In this document: one piece after another, positions 55,471 through 64,000 of the stretch
How positions within the stretch are numbered: position 1 is the first letter of the stretch
How the letters are laid out: each line of letters begins with the position of its first letter
Assembly (NCBI GenBank): GCA_902516925.1
Contig: CABYAF010000002.1
Location: 46,824-110,823 of the forward strand
Reading direction: 5' to 3'
Length of the DNA stretch: 64,000 bases
Source: an uncultured Bacteroidota bacterium
Lineage (GTDB): Bacteria > Bacteroidota > Bacteroidia > Flavobacteriales > Flavobacteriaceae
The notes under the pieces: model-generated
What the model saw: the letters and a program-made list of their open reading frames with translations, nothing else
The model's database searches: none
Told to the model about the DNA's origin: nothing
Position numbers and translations under genes: made by a program

Positions 55471-58400
55471 ATGACTAAAAATAAATTGAGAACAAATTTT
55501 TCTAACACCAAAACTGTAAATGTTGAAACTGATTTTTTAGATATTCAGATTAAATCATTTCAAGATTTCTTCCAACTCGAGACAAAGTCTGATGAAAGAG
55601 TAGAAGAGGGTTTATTTAACACATTTAAAGAAAACTTTCCTATAACTGATGCAAGGAATCAGTTTGTATTAGAGTTTTTAGATTATTTTGTTGATCCGCC
55701 GAGGTACTCAATGCATGAGTGTATTCAAAGAGGTTTAAGTTATTCTGTTCCTTTAAAAGCAAGGTTAAAGCTTTACTGTACTGATGTTGAACATGAAGAT
55801 TTTGAAACAATAGTACAAGATGTATTCTTAGGGTCTATTCCTTACATGACTCCAAGTGGTACTTTTATTATTAATGGAGCTGAAAGAGTTGTAGTTTCTC
55901 AACTTCACAGATCACCAGGCGTATTTTTTGGACAGTCTTTCCATGCTAATGGAACTAAGCTTTATTCTGCAAGAGTAATACCTTTTAAAGGGTCATGGAT
56001 TGAGTTTGCTACTGATATCAATAGTGTAATGTATGCATACATTGATAGAAAGAAGAAATTGCCTGTCACTACATTATTTAGAGCTATTGGATATCAGGGT
56101 GATAAGGAGATATTGGAAATTTTTGATCTAGCTGAAGAAATTAAGGTAACAAAAGCTGGTTTAAAGAAAGCACTAAATAGAAAATTAGCTGCTAGAGTTC
56201 TAAGAACTTGGCATGAAGATTTCGTTGATGAAGATACTGGAGAAGTTATTTCAATTGAAAGAAATGAAATTATAATTGACAGAGATACTGTTATAGATAA
56301 AGATCATATTGAGCAGATACTAGATGCAGATGTCAAGACTATATTAATTCATAAAGTAGATGCCCAAAATTCAGATTATGCTATTATTTATAATACTCTT
56401 CAAAAGGATCAAACAAACACAGAAAAAGAAGCAGTTGAATATATATATAGGCAACTGAGAAATGCAGAGCCACCTGATGAAGAAACTGCTAGAGGTATAA
56501 TTGATAAATTATTCTTCTCAGATCAAAGATATAATCTTGGAGAAGTAGGAAGATACAGAATGAATAAAAAGTTAAACCTTGATGTTGATATGGAGGAGAG
56601 GACTTTAACAAGATTAGACATCACTACCATTATTAAATACCTTATAGAGTTAATAAATTCTAAAGCAGAAATCGATGATATTGATCACCTTTCAAACAGA
56701 AGGGTTAGAACGGTAGGTGAACAACTTTCATCTCAATTTGGCGTTGGACTTGCTAGAATGGCAAGGACTATTAGAGAAAGAATGAATGTTAGAGATAATG
56801 AAGTCTTTACACCAATTGATCTCATTAATGCCAAAACTTTATCTTCTGTAATTAATACTTTTTTTGGTACTAATCAACTTTCTCAGTTTATGGATCAAAC
56901 AAATCCACTTGCTGAGATTACTCATAAAAGAAGACTTTCTGCTCTTGGTCCTGGAGGATTATCAAGAGAAAGAGCTGGATTTGAGGTAAGAGATGTTCAT
57001 TATACTCATTATGGTAGACTTTGTCCAATTGAAACTCCTGAGGGTCCTAACATTGGTCTTATTTCATCTCTATCTGTTTATGCAAGAGTTAATAACCTCG
57101 GATTTATTGAGACACCATACAGAAAAGTAAAAAACGGAAAGATTGATCTCAAAAACATAACTTATTTATCTGCAGAAGAAGAAGAGAATAATTTAATTGC
57201 TCAAGCTAATATTAACTATGATAATTCGGGAAAAATAAAAGCTGATAAAGTTATTGCAAGAGATCAAGCAGACTTTCCTGTTGTTACACCGGACAATATA
57301 AACTATACAGATGTAGCTCCAAATCAAATTGCATCAATATCTGCCTCATTAATTCCTTTCTTAGAACATGATGATGCTAACCGTGCATTAATGGGGTCAA
57401 ATATGATGCGTCAAGCCGTACCTCTTTTAAAACCAGAGTCTCCAATAGTTGGAACAGGACTTGAGAAATCAGTAGCTACTGATTCAAGAGTACTAATAAA
57501 TGCTGAAAGAGATGGTGTTGTTGATTATGTTGATGCTAATAAAATTATTATTAAATACAAACTCTCAAGTGATGAGAAGTTACTTAGTTTTGATGATGAT
57601 ACTGAAGTTTATGATCTCATTAAATTTCAAAAAACAAATCAAGGTTCATGTATAAATTTAAAACCCATTGTAAGCAAAGGTGATCAAGTATTAAAAGGTC
57701 AAGTACTTTGTGAGGGTTATGCAACCCAAAAAGGTGAACTTGCTCTTGGGAGAAATCTTAAAGTTGCCTTTATGCCTTGGAAAGGTTACAACTTCGAGGA
57801 CGCTATTGTTATATCAGAGAAAGTTGTAAGAGAAGACATCTTTACCTCAATACATATAGACGAATATTCGCTGGATGTAAGAGATACAAAGTTAGGAACT
57901 GAAGAGCTCACTGATGATATTCCAAATGTTAGTGAAGAAGCTACTAAAGAGCTTGATGAAAATGGTATGATTAGAGTAGGAGCTGATGTTACAGCTGGTG
58001 ATATTCTTATTGGTAAAATAACTCCAAAAGGTGAATCAGATCCCACACCAGAAGAAAAATTACTTAGAGCAATATTTGGAGATAAGGCAGGGGATGTTAA
58101 AGATGCCTCATTAAAAGCTCCTCCATCACTTAATGGAATTGTTATTGATAAAAAATTATTTGTTAGATCTTTTAAAGATAAAAGAAGAAGGTCTCAAGAT
58201 AAAGTTGATTTGGAGTTGTTAGAAACTAAATATGATAAGATTCTTGAGGATTTGAGATTAAAGCTTGTTGATAAACTTTCATCAGTTGTCAACGGAAAGA
58301 CTTGTCAAGGAGTATTTAACGATCTTGGTGATGAAGTTCTTATAAAGGGTAAAAAATTCTCTAATAAGATGTTAACAAATGTTGAAGATTACACTCATCT

Positions 58401-59280
58401 TACAAAGGGAGTCTGGACTACATCCGATGATTTAAATGCTACTATATCTTCTATTTTGCACAATTATAGAATTCAAGAAAATGATATTCAAGGTTCTCTT
58501 AGAAGAGAAAAATTTACAATTAGTGTAGGAGATGAACTTCCTCCTGGAATAAAAAAACTTGCTAAGGTATACATTGCAAAGAAAAGAAAACTTAAAGTTG
58601 GTGATAAGATGGCAGGTAGACATGGTAACAAAGGTATTGTTGCAAGAATTGTTAGACAAGAAGATATGCCTTTCCTTGAAGATGGATCGCCAGTAGATAT
58701 TGTTTTAAATCCACTAGGTGTTCCATCTAGGATGAACATTGGTCAAATCTATGAAACTGTTCTTGGTTGGGCAGGAGAGGAACTTGGTAGAAAGTTTTCA
58801 ACACCAATCTTTGATGGAGCTACACTTGATGAAATAAATCAGCTTACCGATGAAGCGGGCGTGCCTAGATTTGGTCACACTTATCTTTATGATGGCGGTA
58901 CTGGAGAGAAATTTGATCAAGCTGCTACTGTAGGAGTGATCTATATGCTAAAACTTGGTCATATGGTTGATGACAAAATGCACTCTAGATCTATTGGTCC
59001 ATATAGTTTAATTACTCAGCAACCTCTTGGAGGTAAGGCTCAGTTTGGTGGCCAAAGATTTGGTGAGATGGAGGTTTGGGCTCTTGAAGCTTATGGAGCA
59101 TCAAGTGCACTTCAGGAAATTTTAACTATAAAATCAGATGATGTTGTAGGTAGGGCAAAAGCTTATGAATCAATTGTAAAAGGTGAAAACCTTCCTGAAG
59201 CTGGGCTCCCAGAATCATTCAATGTATTAATGCATGAATTAAAAGGTCTTGGTTTAGATATTAGGTTAGAAGAAAAATAA
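55471..59280 (+). CDS. rpoB: RNA polymerase beta subunit
   Basis: 1269 aa; [68 protein letters not shown]. Confidence 0.99.
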   Translation: MTKNKLRTNFSNTKTVNVETDFLDIQIKSFQDFFQLETKSDERVEEGLFNTFKENFPITDARNQFVLEFLDYFVDPPRYSMHECIQRGLSYSVPLKARLKLYCTDVEHEDFETIVQDVFLGSIPYMTPSGTFIINGAERVVVSQLHRSPGVFFGQSFHANGTKLYSARVIPFKGSWIEFATDINSVMYAYIDRKKKLPVTTLFRAIGYQGDKEILEIFDLAEEIKVTKAGLKKALNRKLAARVLRTWHEDFVDEDTGEVISIERNEIIIDRDTVIDKDHIEQILDADVKTILIHKVDAQNSDYAIIYNTLQKDQTNTEKEAVEYIYRQLRNAEPPDEETARGIIDKLFFSDQRYNLGEVGRYRMNKKLNLDVDMEERTLTRLDITTIIKYLIELINSKAEIDDIDHLSNRRVRTVGEQLSSQFGVGLARMARTIRERMNVRDNEVFTPIDLINAKTLSSVINTFFGTNQLSQFMDQTNPLAEITHKRRLSALGPGGLSRERAGFEVRDVHYTHYGRLCPIETPEGPNIGLISSLSVYARVNNLGFIETPYRKVKNGKIDLKNITYLSAEEEENNLIAQANINYDNSGKIKADKVIARDQADFPVVTPDNINYTDVAPNQIASISASLIPFLEHDDANRALMGSNMMRQAVPLLKPESPIVGTGLEKSVATDSRVLINAERDGVVDYVDANKIIIKYKLSSDEKLLSFDDDTEVYDLIKFQKTNQGSCINLKPIVSKGDQVLKGQVLCEGYATQKGELALGRNLKVAFMPWKGYNFEDAIVISEKVVREDIFTSIHIDEYSLDVRDTKLGTEELTDDIPNVSEEATKELDENGMIRVGADVTAGDILIGKITPKGESDPTPEEKLLRAIFGDKAGDVKDASLKAPPSLNGIVIDKKLFVRSFKDKRRRSQDKVDLELLETKYDKILEDLRLKLVDKLSSVVNGKTCQGVFNDLGDEVLIKGKKFSNKMLTNVEDYTHLTKGVWTTSDDLNATISSILHNYRIQENDIQGSLRREKFTISVGDELPPGIKKLAKVYIAKKRKLKVGDKMAGRHGNKGIVARIVRQEDMPFLEDGSPVDIVLNPLGVPSRMNIGQIYETVLGWAGEELGRKFSTPIFDGATLDEINQLTDEAGVPRFGHTYLYDGGTGEKFDQAATVGVIYMLKLGHMVDDKMHSRSIGPYSLITQQPLGGKAQFGGQRFGEMEVWALEAYGASSALQEILTIKSDDVVGRAKAYESIVKGENLPEAGLPESFNVLMHELKGLGLDIRLEEK

Positions 59281-59291
59281 ATTACAAAAAA

Positions 59292-62200
59292 ATGGCAAAA
59301 AACAACGAAGTATTGACACAAAAAAAGTTTAACACGATTTCGATCGGTCTATCATCTCCTGAAGTAATTCTTGGTAATTCCAGAGGAGAGGTTCTTAAAC
59401 CCGAGACAATAAATTACAGAACCCATAAACCTGAAAGAGATGGTTTGTTCTGTGAGAGAATCTTTGGGCCTGTCAAAGATTATGAATGTGCATGTGGTAA
59501 ATATAAAAGAATTAGATATAAAGGTATAGTCTGTGATAGGTGTGGTGTAGAGGTAACAGAAAAGAAAGTAAGAAGAGATAGAGTTGGCCATATTAATTTA
59601 GTAGTACCAGTTGCTCATATCTGGTATTTTAAATCTTTACCAAATAAAATTGGATATCTTTTAGGTCTTCCTTCCAAAAAACTTGATATGATTATCTACT
59701 ATGAAAGATATGTTGTAATTCAACCAGGAGAAGCAAAGAATGCAGAAGGTGAGCCTGTTAACAAGATGGACTTTTTAACAGAAGAAGAATATTTAATAAT
59801 TATGGAATCTCTCCCTGCTGACAATCAGTTTTTAGATGATTCTGATGACAAGAAATTTATTGCTAAGATGGGAGCAGAGTGTCTGATTGAATTGCTGTCC
59901 AGAATTGACTTAGAAGAACTTTCATATGAACTAAGACACAAAGCAAATAATGAAACTTCTAAACAAAGAAAAACAGAAGCCTTAAAAAGACTTCAGGTTG
60001 TGGAATCATTTAGAGAAGGAAATGAAAGAAAAGAAAATCTGCCAGAATGGATGGTAGTTAAGGTAATTCCTGTTATTCCACCAGAATTAAGACCTCTTGT
60101 CCCATTAGATGGAGGAAGGTTTGCTACTTCTGACCTTAATGATCTATACAGAAGAGTAATTATTAGAAATAATAGGCTAAAGAGATTAGTCGAAATTAAG
60201 GCTCCTGAAGTAATATTAAGAAATGAAAAAAGAATGCTTCAAGAGTCTGTAGATTCTTTATTTGATAATACAAGGAAGTCTTCAGCAGTTAAGACAGAAT
60301 CCAATAGGCCATTAAAATCATTATCTGATTCTTTAAAAGGAAAACAAGGACGTTTTAGACAAAACCTTCTTGGAAAGAGAGTGGATTATTCCGCTAGATC
60401 AGTAATTGTTGTTGGTCCAGAGTTAAAATTATACGAGTGTGGTTTGCCAAAAGATATGGCAGCAGAGTTATATAAACCTTTTATAATTAGAAAACTTATT
60501 GAAAGGGGAATAGTTAAAACAGTTAAATCTGCAAAAAAAATTATTGATAGAAGAGAACCTGTTGTGTGGGATATATTAGAGAATGTTTTAAAAGGTCACC
60601 CTGTATTACTTAATAGGGCTCCTACTCTTCACAGGCTTGGGATTCAGGCATTCCAACCAAAACTTATTGAAGGAAAGGCTATTCAATTACACCCATTAAC
60701 ATGTACTGCATTTAATGCTGACTTTGATGGTGATCAAATGGCCGTTCACCTTCCATTAGGTCCAGAAGCTATATTAGAAGCTCAGCTTCTTATGCTTGGT
60801 TCGCATAACATATTGAATCCAGCAAATGGTTCTCCAATTACAGTTCCATCTCAGGATATGGTTTTGGGTCTTTATTATATGACTAAATCCAGAAAGTCCT
60901 CTGAGTCACTTAAACTAACAGGTGAGGGGCTGACTTTCTATTCTCCTGAAGAGGTAAACATGGCATACAATGAAAAAATAGTAGATTTAAATGCCATAAT
61001 TAAATGTAGGATTAAGACAACAAAATCTGATGAGTCATATGAAATTATTGAAACTACTCCAGGTAGAATTTTCTTTAATGAAGTCGTTCCAGAAAGAGCA
61101 GGATTTTTTAATGAAGTTCTTACTAAGAAAAACCTTCGAGAAATTATTGGACAAATTCTACATGTTACATCTGTCCCTGAAACAGCAGAATTCTTAGATA
61201 AAATTAAGGACCTGGGATATTCATTTGCATTTAGAGGTGGATTATCGTTTAGTTTAGGTGATATTATTATACCTGAGCAGAAACAACATCTTATTGACGA
61301 TGCAAATAATCAGGTTGATGGAATTATTGGTAACTATAACATGGGTCTTATCACTAATAACGAAAGATATAATCAGGTTATTGATGTTTGGACATCTGCT
61401 AATGCTACACTTACTGAGCTTGCTATGAAGCAAATTAGCGAGGATCAGCAAGGTTTTAATTCAGTTTATATGATGCTTGACTCAGGAGCTAGAGGGTCAA
61501 AAGAACAAATAAGACAGTTAACTGGGATGAGGGGTTTAATGGCTAAGCCAAAAAAATCTAATGTTGGTGGTGGTGAGATTATTGAAAATCCAATACTGTC
61601 AAACTTTAAGGAAGGTCTCTCTATTTTAGAATACTTCATTTCAACTCACGGTGCGAGGAAGGGGTTAGCCGATACTGCACTAAAAACTGCTGATGCAGGA
61701 TACCTGACTCGAAGATTACATGATGTTTCACAAGATGTTGTTGTTAATGAGTTTGATTGTGGAACCCTTAGAGGAATTGAGGTGACTGCACTCAAAAAAA
61801 ATGAGGAAATTGTCGAGACTCTTGGCGAGAGAATTTTAGGTAGAGTTGCACTAAATGACATAATTGATCCTTCAACTAATGAAGTGATAATTGAAGGTGG
61901 TAAATTAATTGATGAAGACACTGTAAGCGAAATTGAAAATACTCTTATTACATCTGTTGAAGTTAGATCTCCATTAACATGTGAAACTAAAAAGGGAATT
62001 TGTGCTAGTTGCTATGGAAGAAATCTTGCAACTGGTAAGTCTATTCAAATTGGAGAAGCTGTCGGTGTTGTTGCTGCTCAGTCTATCGGTGAGCCAGGAA
62101 CTCAATTAACTCTGAGAACATTCCACGTTGGTGGTGTAGCTGGAAATATTTCTGAGGAGAACTCTTTAATATCAAGATTTGATGGAGTTGCTGAAATTGA

Positions 62201-63590
62201 GGACTTAAAAGTTGTCAAAACTAAAGATAGCGAGGGTAATTCTTCAAATATTGTTATATCTAGAACTACAGAAATTAAGATTTTAGACTCTAAAACAAAA
62301 AATGTTTTAAGTACTAATAACATACCTTATGGTTCATATCTTAATATCAAAAATGGACAAAAGTTATCGAAAGGTGATATAATATGTCAGTGGGATCCTT
62401 TCAATGGTGTTATTGTCTCTGAATTTTCAGGAAAAATTGTTTATGAAAATATTGAAGTTGGTAAAACTTATCAAGTTGAAATTGATGAACAAACTGGATT
62501 CAAAGAGAAAGTTATAACTGATTCAAGAGATAAAAATTTAATTCCTACACTTCTTATTCAAGATAAGAAAGGTGTAACTTTGAGATCATACAACTTACCT
62601 CTTGGTGCTCATATTATGGTTGATGAAGATGAATCAATTGAAAAGGGTAAAATTCTAGTTAAAATTCCAAGAAAATCAGCTAAATCAGGTGATATTACAG
62701 GTGGTTTACCTAGGGTTACTGAATTATTTGAAGCAAGAAACCCTTCTAATCCAGCTGTTGTTTCTGAAATTGATGGTGTTGTATCCTTTGGAAAGATTAA
62801 AAGAGGAAATAGAGAAATCATCGTCGAATCTAAGTTTGGTGATATTAAGAAGTATTTAGTTAAATTATCAAATCAGATTCTTGTTCAAGAAAATGACTTT
62901 ATTAAGGCAGGTATGCCTTTATCGGATGGTGCAATTACCCCTAATGATATTCTAAATATCAAAGGTCCTTCTGCTGTTCAGTCATATCTTGTAAATGAAG
63001 TTCAAGAGGTTTACAGGCTTCAAGGTGTAAAAATTAATGATAAGCATTTTGAAGTTGTAGTTAGACAGATGATGAGAAAAGTTAAGATTATTGAATCTGG
63101 AGATACTTTATTCCTTGAAGATCAACTTACATATAAAGATGATTTTATTGCTCAAAATGACAAATTATATGGTATGAAAGTTGTTGAGGATTCAGGGGAT
63201 AGTGAAAACTTAAAAGTCGGACAACTTGTTTCTGCTAGGAATTTGAGAGACGAAAATTCAATGTTAAAAAGAGATGATAAAAAGCTAGTTGATGCTAGAG
63301 ATGCAAAACCTGCAACAGCTTCAACTCAGCTTCAAGGTATTACAAGAGCTGCACTTCAAACTAAATCATTTATTTCAGCAGCATCTTTCCAGGAAACTAC
63401 AAAAGTGTTAAATGAAGCTGCAGTTAATGGAAAAAATGATATGCTTGAAGGTTTAAAAGAGAATGTGATTGTTGGTCATAAAATTCCTGCAGGAACTGGA
63501 ATGAGAAAATACGACGATATCATTGTTGGTCCTAAAGATGAGTACAATAGCCTACTAATTAACAAAGAGGAGGAAGAGCTAAATTATTAA
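59292..63590 (+). CDS. rpoC: RNA polymerase beta' subunit
   Basis: 1432 aa; [23 protein letters not shown] zinc ribbon, [14 protein letters not shown]. Confidence 0.99.
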   Translation: MAKNNEVLTQKKFNTISIGLSSPEVILGNSRGEVLKPETINYRTHKPERDGLFCERIFGPVKDYECACGKYKRIRYKGIVCDRCGVEVTEKKVRRDRVGHINLVVPVAHIWYFKSLPNKIGYLLGLPSKKLDMIIYYERYVVIQPGEAKNAEGEPVNKMDFLTEEEYLIIMESLPADNQFLDDSDDKKFIAKMGAECLIELLSRIDLEELSYELRHKANNETSKQRKTEALKRLQVVESFREGNERKENLPEWMVVKVIPVIPPELRPLVPLDGGRFATSDLNDLYRRVIIRNNRLKRLVEIKAPEVILRNEKRMLQESVDSLFDNTRKSSAVKTESNRPLKSLSDSLKGKQGRFRQNLLGKRVDYSARSVIVVGPELKLYECGLPKDMAAELYKPFIIRKLIERGIVKTVKSAKKIIDRREPVVWDILENVLKGHPVLLNRAPTLHRLGIQAFQPKLIEGKAIQLHPLTCTAFNADFDGDQMAVHLPLGPEAILEAQLLMLGSHNILNPANGSPITVPSQDMVLGLYYMTKSRKSSESLKLTGEGLTFYSPEEVNMAYNEKIVDLNAIIKCRIKTTKSDESYEIIETTPGRIFFNEVVPERAGFFNEVLTKKNLREIIGQILHVTSVPETAEFLDKIKDLGYSFAFRGGLSFSLGDIIIPEQKQHLIDDANNQVDGIIGNYNMGLITNNERYNQVIDVWTSANATLTELAMKQISEDQQGFNSVYMMLDSGARGSKEQIRQLTGMRGLMAKPKKSNVGGGEIIENPILSNFKEGLSILEYFISTHGARKGLADTALKTADAGYLTRRLHDVSQDVVVNEFDCGTLRGIEVTALKKNEEIVETLGERILGRVALNDIIDPSTNEVIIEGGKLIDEDTVSEIENTLITSVEVRSPLTCETKKGICASCYGRNLATGKSIQIGEAVGVVAAQSIGEPGTQLTLRTFHVGGVAGNISEENSLISRFDGVAEIEDLKVVKTKDSEGNSSNIVISRTTEIKILDSKTKNVLSTNNIPYGSYLNIKNGQKLSKGDIICQWDPFNGVIVSEFSGKIVYENIEVGKTYQVEIDEQTGFKEKVITDSRDKNLIPTLLIQDKKGVTLRSYNLPLGAHIMVDEDESIEKGKILVKIPRKSAKSGDITGGLPRVTELFEARNPSNPAVVSEIDGVVSFGKIKRGNREIIVESKFGDIKKYLVKLSNQILVQENDFIKAGMPLSDGAITPNDILNIKGPSAVQSYLVNEVQEVYRLQGVKINDKHFEVVVRQMMRKVKIIESGDTLFLEDQLTYKDDFIAQNDKLYGMKVVEDSGDSENLKVGQLVSARNLRDENSMLKRDDKKLVDARDAKPATASTQLQGITRAALQTKSFISAASFQETTKVLNEAAVNGKNDMLEGLKENVIVGHKIPAGTGMRKYDDIIVGPKDEYNSLLINKEEEELNY

Positions 63591-63599
63591 TTTAACTCA

Positions 63600-64000
63600 A
63601 TGTCAGAGGAAAAGGTAATTCTTGTTGATAAAAATGACAATCAAGTTGGTTTAATGCCAAAGCTTGAAGCTCATGAGAAGGGTATTTTACATAGAGCTTT
63701 TTCAGTTTTTATTTTTAATTCTAAATATGAGCTTTTACTTCAAAAAAGAGCTTCTTCAAAATATCATTCGGGTGGATTATGGACAAATACATGTTGCAGT
63801 CATCCAAGAGAAGGTGAAGATATTTTAGATGCAGCAAATAGAAGACTTGATGAAGAGATGGGTATAAAAACAAGTTTAAGAAAAGTATATGACTTTATTT
63901 ATAAAGCTGAGCTTGATAACCAATTAACTGAGCATGAATTTGATCATGTCTTTTATGGTGTTTGTGATAATGACCCTATATTAAACAAAGATGAAGCTGA
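63600..64000 (+). CDS. idi: Isopentenyl-diphosphate delta-isomerase type I (runs off the window end)
   Basis: ATG 63600: MSEEKVILVDKNDNQVGLMPKLEAHEKGILHRAFSVFIFNSKYELLLQKRASSKYHSGGLWTNTCCSHPREGED (Nudix-fold IDI, TNTCCSHP). Confidence 0.95.
   Translation, partial: MSEEKVILVDKNDNQVGLMPKLEAHEKGILHRAFSVFIFNSKYELLLQKRASSKYHSGGLWTNTCCSHPREGEDILDAANRRLDEEMGIKTSLRKVYDFIYKAELDNQLTEHEFDHVFYGVCDNDPILNKDEA

Noticed and set aside
57786-58739. Several minus-strand ORFs inside rpoB
   Set aside because: Shadow ORFs opposite conserved rpoB sequence; composition mirrors the sense codons.
61254-62821. Minus-strand ORFs inside rpoC
   Set aside because: Shadow ORFs opposite conserved rpoC.
1-64000. CRISPR array, prophage, toxin-antitoxin or defence island
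   Set aside because: No regularly spaced repeats, cas-like, phage-structural or recognisable defence proteins seen.

Overview
AT-rich chromosomal window that looks like a free-living, probably marine, member of the Bacteroidota/Flavobacteriia. This assignment is inferred from gene content, gene order, TAnnTTTG-type promoter boxes and the absence of Shine-Dalgarno-like sites. Most of it is core metabolism: leuS, pyrC, tyrS, a PhoB/PhoR-like two-component pair, Mrp and NifU-like Fe-S proteins, mevalonate-pathway genes, gntK/gnd, a complete trpEGDCFBA operon on the minus strand, and an eight-gene arginine operon. It also carries rpsU-xerC, a four-tRNA array, and tuf / tRNA-Trp / secE / nusG / rplKAJL / rpoBC followed by idi. 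I see no CRISPR array, prophage, transposase or defence island. The best under-described signals are regulatory. (1) A trp attenuator lies directly upstream of trpE: an unannotated 14-aa leader peptide MKLIKKYWWWNYEI* with three tandem Trp codons, followed by mutually exclusive hairpins and a U9 terminator. (2) A candidate leader peptide upstream of the arginine operon carries three CGN Arg codons. (3) Several genes have a TAnnTTTG box only 4-6 nt before the start codon, suggesting leaderless transcription. (4) About 20 kb separates the Thr-Tyr-Gly-Thr tRNA array from tuf, breaking a gene order that is usually contiguous in this phylum, and hpf/raiA is missing from its expected place.
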